A DNA stretch of 5,290 nt from DATDOY01 sp035293045 (lineage in GTDB: Bacteria > Actinomycetota > Acidimicrobiia > IMCC26256 > JACPCJ01), in the NCBI GenBank assembly GCA_035293045.1, contig DATDOY010000189.1, positions 1 through 5,290 on the forward strand, read 5' to 3'. The notes under the pieces are model-generated. The model did no database searches and was not told the origin of the DNA. It saw only the letters and a list, made by a program, of their open reading frames with translations. Both the position numbers and the translations under genes were made by a program. Shown here one piece after another: positions 1 to 5,290 of the stretch. Position 1 is the stretch's first letter, and every line of letters begins with the position of its first letter.

Positions 1-2256
1 GTGTTCGGCCTCGGCCTCGGCGTCGACGAACGGCGCGCCGCTGACGTCGACGACGACCTCGTGCAGCGTCCCGGCGAACGGGAACGGGGCGACGAACTCG
101 TCGCTCACCGCGGGAGCGAGGGCGCGGCCGCACACGAGGCCGTGACCGGTCAGCGAGAAGCGGGTCCACGTAGGAAACGGGATCTCGCCCTCGCCGGTGA
201 CGACGCCGTCGATCACGATCTCGACGCGGTGCGGCGGGCCCGCGCCGACGGAGTAGCGGAATCCCACGGTGTGCTCGCCCGCGCTCAGGGCCTCGGTCGA
301 AGCGATGCGATCCTCGTGCTTGCCCGACGCGTTGTGGACGTAGCGCGGTCGGCCGTCGAGCACGTAGAACCCCCACCCGCCCAGGAACGACCCTTGGGAG
401 ATGAGGACGCCGTCGGCCCCGCCCGGCGGGATCTCGACGCGTGCCGTGACCGTGTGGTCGCGATTGCGGACGTTGACCGCCACCGCCTCCGGGATCATGC
501 CGCCGGCCGGTCGATACACGTAGCGGTCGCGGGCTGGAAGTCCCTCGGGTCGCTCGAAAACGAGTTCGGAGAACGGGCGGTTGTCGAGCGGCAGCACCTG
601 GTATCGCTCCGCTTGCTCCCACCACCGCGCAACCAGCTCGGCAAGCTTTCCGGGTTCGGAGGCGGCGAGGTCGTGGCACTCCGAGGGATCGGCGCGCAGG
701 TCGTACAGCTCCCATGGCACCTGGTCGAGGCCGGGCTCGGCGTCTTGGATCGGGTGGTAGACGACCGCCTTCCAACCGTCGTGGTAGATCGCCTGGCACC
801 CGAACATCTCGTAGTACTGCGTGATGTGGCGTTCGGGCGCGCCGGGGTCGGCCAGGGTTTCGCGCATCGAAACGCCGTGCACGGGCATCTGCTCGACGCC
901 GTCGATCACGGCGGGCGCCTCGATGCCCACGGCGTCGAGGATGGTCGGCAACAGGTCGACGGCATGCACGTAGTGGCGCCTCAAGCCACCGGGATCGGAA
1001 ACGCCGGGAGGCCAGCGCACGATCAGCGGGTCGGCGACGCCGCCCTCGTGGGTCTCGCGCTTCCACCGACGGAACGGCGTGTTGCCGGCCACCGTCCAAC
1101 CCCACGGGTAGTTGTTGTGGGCGCGGGGCCCGCCGATCTCCGAGAGGCGGTCGAGGGACTCCTCGACCTTGCGCGGGACGGCGTTCCACAGACGCAGGTC
1201 GTTGATGGATCCGGTGGGACCGCCCTCCGACGACGCGCCGTTGTCGGAGAAGAGCAGGACCATGGTGTTGTCCCACTCCCCCGTCGCCTCGAGGAAGGCG
1301 AAGAGGCGGCCGAGTTGGTCGTCGGTGTGCGAGAGGAACCCGGCGAAGGCCTCCATGTACCGGGCGTAGACGGTGCGCTCGTCGGCGGTGAGCGCGTCCC
1401 AGGCCGGGACCCACTCGGGGCGCGGCGAGAGTTGGGTGTGGGCGGGGATGATGCCCTCGGCGATCTGGCGGGCAAACGCTCGCTCGCGCCACGCGTCCCA
1501 GCCGTCGTCGAAGGCGCCGCGGTAGCGCTCGAGCCAGGGCGCTGGCGCGTGGTGCGGCGAGTGACACGCCCCGGTGGCGAACCACAGGAGCCACGGCTTG
1601 CCGGTGTCGACGTGGCGCAGGTCCGTGAGGAACTCGGTGGCCTTGTCGACGAGGTCTTCGGTGAGGTGGTACCCCTCTTCGATGGTTCGGGGAGGCTCGA
1701 CGAAATGGTTGTCGTAGACCAGCTCGGGCGCGTACTGGTGGGTCTCGCCCCCGTTGATGAAGCCGTAGTAGCGCTCGAACCCGCGACCGAGGGGCCAGCG
1801 GGCTCTCGTGGCGGCGAGGTGGGTCTCGTCCTCGGGCGTCAGGTGCCACTTGCCAACCGCATAGGCCGCGTAGCCATGGGGCGTCAGCATCTCCGGGAGG
1901 AACCCGGCCGACTTGGGAATGCGCGACATGTAGCCGGGGAAGCCGGTGGCCAGTTCGACGATACGGCCCATCCCTACGGCGTGATGGTTGCGCCCGGTGA
2001 GCGCGCAGGCGCGGGTGGGAGAGCACAGGGCCGTCGTGTGGAAGTTGGTGTAGCGGAGTCCGCCGGCGGCGAGGCGATCGATGTTGGGGGTGGCGATGTC
2101 GGAGCCGAAGCAGCCGAGTTGAGCGAACCCGACGTCGTCGAGCACCACGACGAGGACGTTGGGCGCCCCGTCGGGTGGACGGGGAGGATCAGGCCACCAA
2201 GCCTCCGAGTCCCACCAGTACCTCCCGATCGTTCCCCCGAACGGCGGCACCGTCAT
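1..2256 (-). CDS. Type I (formylglycine-dependent) arylsulfatase, large actinobacterial type, 3' end cut by window edge
   Basis: Hydrolyses sulfate esters to an alcohol or phenol plus sulfate. The ATG at 2256-2254 opens a frame with no stop to base 1, giving 752 visible residues. Seen motifs: metal-binding Asp pair D40-D41 in NVLVVVLDD; the sulfatase signature CSPTRACALTGR with C78 as the residue expected to become formylglycine and R82 beside it; GKWH at 135-138; H232 in CHSPHHAP; SDNGAS with D338-N339 as metal ligands; K399 and THEGG at 402-406. The alkaline-phosphatase-like domain ends near WELYDL (515-520). Residues from about 573 look like a C-terminal beta-sandwich (lectin-like) domain. 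Family members of this type are about 780 residues, so probably only a few tens of residues are missing. No signal peptide is seen, which suggests a cytoplasmic enzyme. There is no Shine-Dalgarno before the ATG, which overlaps the upstream gene's stop, so translation is probably coupled. The family is certain; the substrate is unknown. Confidence 0.95.
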   Translation of the reverse strand, partial: MTVPPFGGTIGRYWWDSEAWWPDPPRPPDGAPNVLVVVLDDVGFAQLGCFGSDIATPNIDRLAAGGLRYTNFHTTALCSPTRACALTGRNHHAVGMGRIVELATGFPGYMSRIPKSAGFLPEMLTPHGYAAYAVGKWHLTPEDETHLAATRARWPLGRGFERYYGFINGGETHQYAPELVYDNHFVEPPRTIEEGYHLTEDLVDKATEFLTDLRHVDTGKPWLLWFATGACHSPHHAPAPWLERYRGAFDDGWDAWRERAFARQIAEGIIPAHTQLSPRPEWVPAWDALTADERTVYARYMEAFAGFLSHTDDQLGRLFAFLEATGEWDNTMVLLFSDNGASSEGGPTGSINDLRLWNAVPRKVEESLDRLSEIGGPRAHNNYPWGWTVAGNTPFRRWKRETHEGGVADPLIVRWPPGVSDPGGLRRHYVHAVDLLPTILDAVGIEAPAVIDGVEQMPVHGVSMRETLADPGAPERHITQYYEMFGCQAIYHDGWKAVVYHPIQDAEPGLDQVPWELYDLRADPSECHDLAASEPGKLAELVARWWEQAERYQVLPLDNRPFSELVFERPEGLPARDRYVYRPAGGMIPEAVAVNVRNRDHTVTARVEIPPGGADGVLISQGSFLGGWGFYVLDGRPRYVHNASGKHEDRIASTEALSAGEHTVGFRYSVGAGPPHRVEIVIDGVVTGEGEIPFPTWTRFSLTGHGLVCGRALAPAVSDEFVAPFPFAGTLHEVVVDVSGAPFVDAEAEAEH

Positions 2257-3002
2257 CGGTAGTCGGGGTTGACGAAGTCGAAGCGGCATCCGGCGTCCCA
2301 CGCCGCCCGCTGGTTCCCGTGGGCGGGGATCCCACCGGCGTCCTTGATCATGCGGGCGAGGTGGAGGAGGTTCCAGGTGAGGAAGGTGGTGTTGCGGTTG
2401 GTGAAGTCGTTCTCGGGACCTCCCGAGCCGTCGTCGAGGTACGAGGGGCCCGGCCCGGCCTCGCCGAGCCACGCCGAGTCGGCTTGCGGAGGAATCGAGT
2501 ACCCGAGGTGTTGCAGCGAGTAGAGGATGTTCATCGCCGAGTGCTTGGCGCCGTCCTCGTTGCCGGTGATGATGCACCCGCCGACGCGGCCGTAGTACGC
2601 GTACTGCCCGTCGTCGTTGAGCACCCCCGAGTTGCCGTAGAGGCGCTCAATCACGCGGGTACAGACGGACGACTTCTCGCCCAGCCAGATCGGGCTGAGG
2701 AGGACGAGGATGTCGGCCGCCATGACCTTCTCCCAAAGGCCGGGCCAGTCATCGCGGTCCCAGCCGTGCTCGGTCATGTCGGGATACACACCCGGGGGGA
2801 TGTCGTGGTCGACCGCACGGATCGTCTCGACCGTCACCTTCTGGCGCTTCATGATCTCGATGGAAATGTCCGCGAGGCCCTGGGTGTGGGACCGCTCGGG
2901 CGACTTCTTGAGCGTGCAGTTGATGTAGATGGCCCGCAGGTCGGAGAAGTCCCACGCGCTCTGGCTGCATTGCTCCTCTTGGATCTCGTTGAGGGTCGTC
3001 AT
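2253..3002 (-). CDS. Flavodoxin-fold NAD(P)H-dependent FMN reductase family protein
   Basis: A 249-residue complete protein of the flavodoxin / NADPH-dependent FMN reductase superfamily, expected to bind FMN and transfer electrons from NAD(P)H. After a non-conserved N-terminal extension of about 22 residues, the first beta strand (AIYINCTLKKSPERSHT, 24-40) leads into the FMN phosphate-binding loop. The second flavin loop is LSPIWLGEKSSVCTRVIERL (102-121), where PIW follows the strand and SSVCTRVIERL starts the next helix. The third is TGNEDGAKH (146-154), the GNEDGA signature of this subgroup. The C-terminus has a helix with HLARM (214-218). No membrane segment or signal peptide is seen, so it should be cytoplasmic. 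The ATG at 3002 has a purine-rich ribosome site directly upstream. The stop overlaps the sulfatase start by 4 bp (ATGA). Fold and cofactor class are well supported. The physiological substrate is unknown: it could reduce free flavin, a quinone or an organic substrate. Confidence 0.9.
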   Translation of the reverse strand: MTTLNEIQEEQCSQSAWDFSDLRAIYINCTLKKSPERSHTQGLADISIEIMKRQKVTVETIRAVDHDIPPGVYPDMTEHGWDRDDWPGLWEKVMAADILVLLSPIWLGEKSSVCTRVIERLYGNSGVLNDDGQYAYYGRVGGCIITGNEDGAKHSAMNILYSLQHLGYSIPPQADSAWLGEAGPGPSYLDDGSGGPENDFTNRNTTFLTWNLLHLARMIKDAGGIPAHGNQRAAWDAGCRFDFVNPDYR

Positions 3003-3014
3003 CCCTTCCCTTTC
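3003..3014 (-). promoter_or_regulatory. Ribosome binding site of the flavoprotein gene
   Basis: Read on the minus strand, the bases just before the ATG are GAAAGGGAAGGG. The AAAGGG part, five bases from the start, is the best anti-16S match. It fixes the start at 3002 and gives this gene its own strong initiation signal inside the cluster, unlike the genes on either side. Confidence 0.7.
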
Positions 3015-3020
3015 GTCGCG

Positions 3021-3389
3021 TCATTCATGGCGTCGATCCAGCGGACGCCGGCCGGCGAACCCGTGGGCGGCCTCGTGATACCAGCCGATGGCGTCCTCAC
3101 CTTCGAGCCAGCAGAGCAGGACCGCGCCATCCGGTTCCATGGGGAAGTCGAGGAGCAGCGGCGCCCACCCCTTGACCTCGAGGCCCCGGGCGCGGAATCC
3201 GTCGAGCACTTCGCTCAGGCGGGCCTCCATGCCCTTGAGGTCGGCGAGCGGGGTCGATTCGTCGCCGTGCTCGTGCGCGGCGACCGCGACGGTGAGGTCC
3301 GCTCGCAGCTCGACGACTTCGGCGATCTGGCCTCGGAGCTCGTCGAGGACGGCGCGCGCCTCGTCGAGGCTGAACACCCGCTCGGTCAT
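3021..3389 (-). CDS. DUF2203 family protein
   Basis: A 122-residue protein matching the DUF2203 family from memory: the N-terminal RVFSLDEARAVLDELR (4-19) begins a long helix, followed by a charged helical region. The C-terminal half has EVKGW (71-75), LLLDFPM (78-84), VLLCWLEGED (90-99) and GWYHEAAHGFAGRRPL (102-117). The conserved DFP, LCW.EGE and W.HE..GFAGR blocks are the family hallmark. No biochemical function is known for DUF2203; the His/Glu-rich C-terminus could bind a ligand or metal, but that is a guess. I chose the ATG at 3389 because family members begin just before the FSLDEA-like segment. An in-frame GTG at 3413 would add eight residues, and neither start has a clear Shine-Dalgarno. 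It sits 47 bp after the thioesterase stop and 18 bp before the flavoprotein start, consistent with an operon. Confidence 0.85.
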   Translation of the reverse strand: MTERVFSLDEARAVLDELRGQIAEVVELRADLTVAVAAHEHGDESTPLADLKGMEARLSEVLDGFRARGLEVKGWAPLLLDFPMEPDGAVLLCWLEGEDAIGWYHEAAHGFAGRRPLDRRHE

Positions 3390-3436
3390 GGGCGGGCAGC
3401 GTATGCGGCGCACCGGTCAGTTGCGTGGGCGGCCGC

Positions 3437-4321
3437 CTACGAAGGCGGACGAACCTGATGGACGGCGAGCCCGCTTTGAAAGCTGAAGAACGACACCTGG
3501 GTGCCGTACGCGACGAGTCCGGCCTCGGGGTCCCACAACCGCATTTCGAGCGAGACGTACCCGTCGCCGGCGTGACGCGCTCGGTTGTGGGCGAGGAGCC
3601 ACTCCGACCGGCTGTCCTGGAGAATGTGGACGGTGAGGTCGGCGCTCGGGCAGAACCCGTCGGGAGCATCGGGCCCCATGCGCTGGTAGGCCGCTCCGGG
3701 CATGGTGTCGCAGAGCGCCACGAGCGCCCCCGGATCGAGGGCGCCGTCGTCGCGGCGCGGGGGTTCGACGAAGCGATACCAGTAGGCCCGATCCGACGCG
3801 CCGTTCGGCTCCCAGTCCGTGGCCCCCCAGTAATCGCCGAGGGCGAGACGGCTCTCCACGTGCTCGAAGAAATGCCCGGGGTCGTCTTCGAGCTCGGGCG
3901 GCGGCTCGAAGATGCGCGCGTCGTCGAGCGACGCCGCGTCGGGTGGCTGGATGTCGGTGAACTCGAAGCCGGCCCGGTGCGCGCCGAACACGGCGACGAC
4001 GTGGTGGCCGGCGTCCGCGTCGGCGTTGGCGAGGTCGACGACGACCTGCGAGAGCGATCGCCCCCGACGCAGGACGGTGACGTCCATGCGGAGCGGCCCC
4101 GGGTGGACCTGCCCGGCAAACACCGTGGTGACGCTGCGGAGGGTCTGGGCTGGCTCGGCGAGTTCCTCCTCGGCGGCCCGCAGAGCGATGGCGGTGGCGA
4201 CGCCGCCGTGAGGCAGGACGGGCGCCTTCCAGTCGGGCGGCATGAAGCCGGCGTAGCGCCCGGCGCCCTCAGGTTGGACGGTCGTGGCGCGGCCGAATGC
4301 GGTGGTTCCCATGGAGGCCAT
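3437..4321 (-). CDS. TesB-like double-hotdog acyl-CoA thioesterase family protein
   Basis: A 294-residue protein of the thioesterase superfamily with two hotdog domains (TesB-like / 4HBT_3), predicted to hydrolyse an acyl-CoA thioester in the cytoplasm. The N-terminal hotdog has LPHGGVATAIALRAAEEEL (36-54), the glycine-rich start of the central helix, then beta strands SVTTVFAG (63-70), RMDVTVLRRGRSL (78-90) and HVVAVFGAHR (107-116). The C-terminal hotdog includes LDPGALVALCDTMPGAAY (195-212), whose CDTMPGA helix carries a conserved Asp (D205), then ADLTVHIL (227-234), YVSLEMRLWD (255-264) and GTQVSFFSFQ (273-282). The ATG at 4321 is chosen for the strong ribosome site in front of it; an upstream in-frame start at 4408 would run into the divergent promoter. 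ATG 4312 is a weaker alternative. It is probably the first gene of the four-gene minus-strand cluster. Chain length and substrate cannot be predicted, and some relatives lack proven activity. Confidence 0.87.
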   Translation of the reverse strand: MASMGTTAFGRATTVQPEGAGRYAGFMPPDWKAPVLPHGGVATAIALRAAEEELAEPAQTLRSVTTVFAGQVHPGPLRMDVTVLRRGRSLSQVVVDLANADADAGHHVVAVFGAHRAGFEFTDIQPPDAASLDDARIFEPPPELEDDPGHFFEHVESRLALGDYWGATDWEPNGASDRAYWYRFVEPPRRDDGALDPGALVALCDTMPGAAYQRMGPDAPDGFCPSADLTVHILQDSRSEWLLAHNRARHAGDGYVSLEMRLWDPEAGLVAYGTQVSFFSFQSGLAVHQVRPPS

Positions 4322-4325
4322 GCAA

Positions 4326-4333
4326 TCACCTTC
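4326..4333 (-). promoter_or_regulatory. Ribosome binding site of the thioesterase gene
   Basis: On the minus strand this reads GAAGGTGA, close to the consensus GGAGGTGA, with four bases between it and the ATG at 4321. It decides the start at 4321 over the longer frame opening at 4408 and over the ATG at 4312. Confidence 0.75.
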
Positions 4334-4399
4334 GCCGGTCGGGACGCGCGTGAATTTGGACACGTGGCGAAAACCGCCGTTCGTGGGGTCCGCTCGGAG

Positions 4400-4405
4400 T
4401 ACGGT
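4400..4405 (+). promoter_or_regulatory. Candidate -10 element (TACGGT) of a leaderless promoter
   Basis: The hexamer fits the actinobacterial -10 pattern TAnnnT. It lies six bases before the ATG at 4412, so transcription would start at or next to the A of the start codon. No clear -35 hexamer is found at 16-18 bp upstream. The downstream gene also lacks a Shine-Dalgarno at a workable distance (a GGAG at 4396-4399 is 12 bases away), which agrees with leaderless translation. This is an inference from pattern and spacing. Confidence 0.45.
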
Positions 4406-4411
4406 CATCGC

Positions 4412-4531
4412 ATGGCCGAGAAGTCATTACGCAAGACCGCCGTCAAAAAACAGGGCAAGTCGCTGAAAGAGAAGCGCGCCAACAAGAAGGAAAAGAAAGA
4501 GACCAAGAAGGGCTTCGGCACCCCGCAGTAA
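4412..4531 (+). CDS. Small lysine-rich basic protein (39 aa), hypothetical
   Basis: ATG at 4412 to TAA at 4529-4531 encodes 39 residues with about 15 lysines, two arginines and few hydrophobic residues, so it is strongly basic and probably disordered or helical. The core KKQGKSLKEKRANKKEKKE (12-30) resembles short conserved actinobacterial proteins with a GKSLKEKRA segment, as I recall them; I could not verify this by search. The function is unknown, and such charge would suit nucleic-acid or ribosome binding, which is a guess. It is the only plus-strand gene, divergent from the thioesterase across 90 bp and converging with the serine hydrolase gene. The likely leaderless promoter supports a real gene. 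The same frame is open upstream back to 3425, but that part is the antisense of the thioesterase gene and shows no family resemblance. Confidence 0.72.
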   Translation: MAEKSLRKTAVKKQGKSLKEKRANKKEKKETKKGFGTPQ

Positions 4532-4558
4532 GTCGGCAGCGGCTCGCGCCGGCGATGG
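4532..4558. other. Short convergent intergenic gap, no clear terminator
   Basis: Twenty-seven bases separate the two converging stop codons. A short GC hairpin can be drawn (CGGC at 4540-4543 with GCCG at 4548-4551, four-base loop), but it is only four pairs long with no T-run on either side, so I do not call a terminator. Confidence 0.4.
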
Positions 4559-5290
4559 TCAGGGGGCGAGCGCCTCGGTGAGCCACTCGCCGACGGCTCG
4601 ATCGATTGTCCACTTGCCGGGTCCCATCGTGGCCAGTGCCGCCACGGCCATCCGTCCGGGCGTGACCGCCACGAACCCCTGAAAGCTCCCCGTGGCGCCG
4701 TTGTGCCACAGGGTCGAGTTGCGGCGATGCCACGCGAGGCCGATGGAGTCGTCCTGGTGGGACGCGTGCTCCTGCTGTGCGAGGCGGATGGCGTTCGCCA
4801 GTGGCGTCGAGTCGGGCACCAGGTTGGCCCTCGCCCACGCCGCGAGGTCGGCGATGGTGCCGTCAACCCCTCCGGCTGCGGGGAGCGGCTGGTGCCACCG
4901 CCGGCCACCGAGGAGGAGTGAGCCATGCCCTCTGAGGAGCCCGCGGCGCGGACACGGTTGGCAGCGCGCGGTGGTCATGCCGGCTGGGACGAGGACCCGG
5001 GACTCCATGAGCGTCTTGAACGGCGTGCGCGCGGCGGCTTCGAGGCAGTGGCCGAGGAGGTCGAAGCCGAAGTTGGAGTAGGCGATGGTTCCCGGGTCGG
5101 TGAGGGTCGTCTTGGCGAGGCCCTTCACCAGTCGTTTGGCGTCGTAGAAGCGATACGGATCACGGGGCCAGAACGGGACGGTGAACGCGTTCGGCGCCAG
5201 GCGGGGCAGCCCGCCGGTGTGGGTGGCGAGTTCGCGCAGAGTGACGTCCGGGATCGCGCCCGCTTGCTCTCCGAGGATCGCGCCGACGGT
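4559..5290 (-). CDS. Beta-lactamase family (PF00144-type) serine hydrolase, N-terminus cut by window edge
   Basis: The C-terminal 243 residues of a serine beta-lactamase-like hydrolase (class C / penicillin-binding-protein-like / esterase group). The frame is open from base 5290 to the TGA at 4561-4559. Visible landmarks, numbered from the window edge: LRELATHTGGLPRL (18-31), the conserved HtsGLP segment after the active-site helix; YSNFGFDLLG with Tyr71 and Asn73 as the YxN catalytic motif; WHQPLPAAGGVDGTIADLAAW, the typical GG..ST..DLA region; and LWHNGATGSFQGF with H196-N197-G198 as the HxG form of the KTG motif. The nucleophile motif SxxK should lie about 30-50 residues before the edge and is not seen. 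The family covers beta-lactamases, peptidases, esterases and amidases, so the substrate cannot be stated. The stretch RCQPCPRRG looks atypical but the frame is intact around it. It faces the lysine-rich gene and is not part of the four-gene cluster. Confidence 0.9.
   Translation of the reverse strand, partial: TVGAILGEQAGAIPDVTLRELATHTGGLPRLAPNAFTVPFWPRDPYRFYDAKRLVKGLAKTTLTDPGTIAYSNFGFDLLGHCLEAAARTPFKTLMESRVLVPAGMTTARCQPCPRRGLLRGHGSLLLGGRRWHQPLPAAGGVDGTIADLAAWARANLVPDSTPLANAIRLAQQEHASHQDDSIGLAWHRRNSTLWHNGATGSFQGFVAVTPGRMAVAALATMGPGKWTIDRAVGEWLTEALAP

Noticed and set aside
1..2262. A 753-codon open frame on the plus strand, opposite the sulfatase gene
   Set aside because: It is an antisense shadow caused by G/C-ending codons in the true gene. 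Its product is Arg/Val/Gly/Asp-rich without any recognisable domain, while the minus strand gives a textbook sulfatase.
2175..3458. A 427-codon plus-strand open frame across the flavoprotein and DUF2203 genes
   Set aside because: It runs antisense through three recognised genes, has low-complexity composition and no motif.
3097..4329. A 410-codon minus-strand frame overlapping the thioesterase and DUF2203 genes
   Set aside because: The product is Ser/Arg/Pro-rich noise, typical of an out-of-frame reading in GC-rich DNA; the other frame on the same strand gives clear family members.
4322..4411. A sigma70-type promoter for the minus-strand cluster
   Set aside because: One must exist nearby if the thioesterase is the first gene, but I could not find a -35/-10 pair with acceptable spacing; calling one would be guesswork.
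4540..4551. Hairpin as a bidirectional terminator between the converging genes
   Set aside because: Only a four-pair GC stem and no T-tract; expected by chance in sequence of this composition.
4860..5000. Possible frameshift in the serine hydrolase around RCQPCPRRG
   Set aside because: The reading frame carries correct family motifs on both sides (YSN before, WHQPLPAAGGVDGT after), so a single in-frame variable segment explains it.

Overview
This is a very GC-rich bacterial window (about two-thirds G+C or more by eye), almost fully coding, with strong G/C at third codon positions. The protein families (a large arylsulfatase of about 750+ residues, a DUF2203 protein, a double-hotdog acyl-CoA thioesterase, a short lysine-rich protein with a GKSLKEKRA core) and a probable leaderless promoter suggest an actinobacterium. 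It may be of the Acidimicrobiia type, but that is an impression and not a proven assignment.

Layout. A four-gene minus-strand cluster fills 1-4321. In transcription order it holds a TesB-like thioesterase (4321-3437), a DUF2203 protein (3389-3021), a flavodoxin-fold FMN-binding oxidoreductase (3002-2253), and a type I sulfatase that starts at 2256 and runs off the left edge. The gaps are 47 bp, 18 bp and a 4-bp ATGA overlap, so one polycistronic message is likely. A 90-bp spacer (4322-4411) separates this cluster from a divergent 39-codon gene for a very basic, lysine-rich protein (4412-4531). Converging on that gene after only 27 bp is the 3' part of a beta-lactamase-family serine hydrolase (5290-4559, minus), whose N-terminus, including the expected SxxK motif, lies beyond the right edge.

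How the genes may work together. The sulfatase would release inorganic sulfate from an organic sulfate ester, the flavoprotein could carry out a reduction or supply reduced flavin, and the thioesterase could hydrolyse an acyl-CoA. A small catabolic unit for a sulfated organic substrate is conceivable, but only the co-orientation and tight spacing support it and no substrate can be read from the sequence. The sulfatase has all the expected catalytic motifs, lacks a signal peptide and probably acts in the cytoplasm. It needs a formylglycine-generating enzyme that is not in the window.

No RNA genes, mobile elements, CRISPR arrays or substantial repeats were seen, and there is no non-coding stretch over 300 bp. 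I find no convincing new system here. The points most worth a second look are the leaderless lysine-rich microprotein, the ATGA-coupled flavoprotein/sulfatase pair and the unusual gene combination of the cluster.
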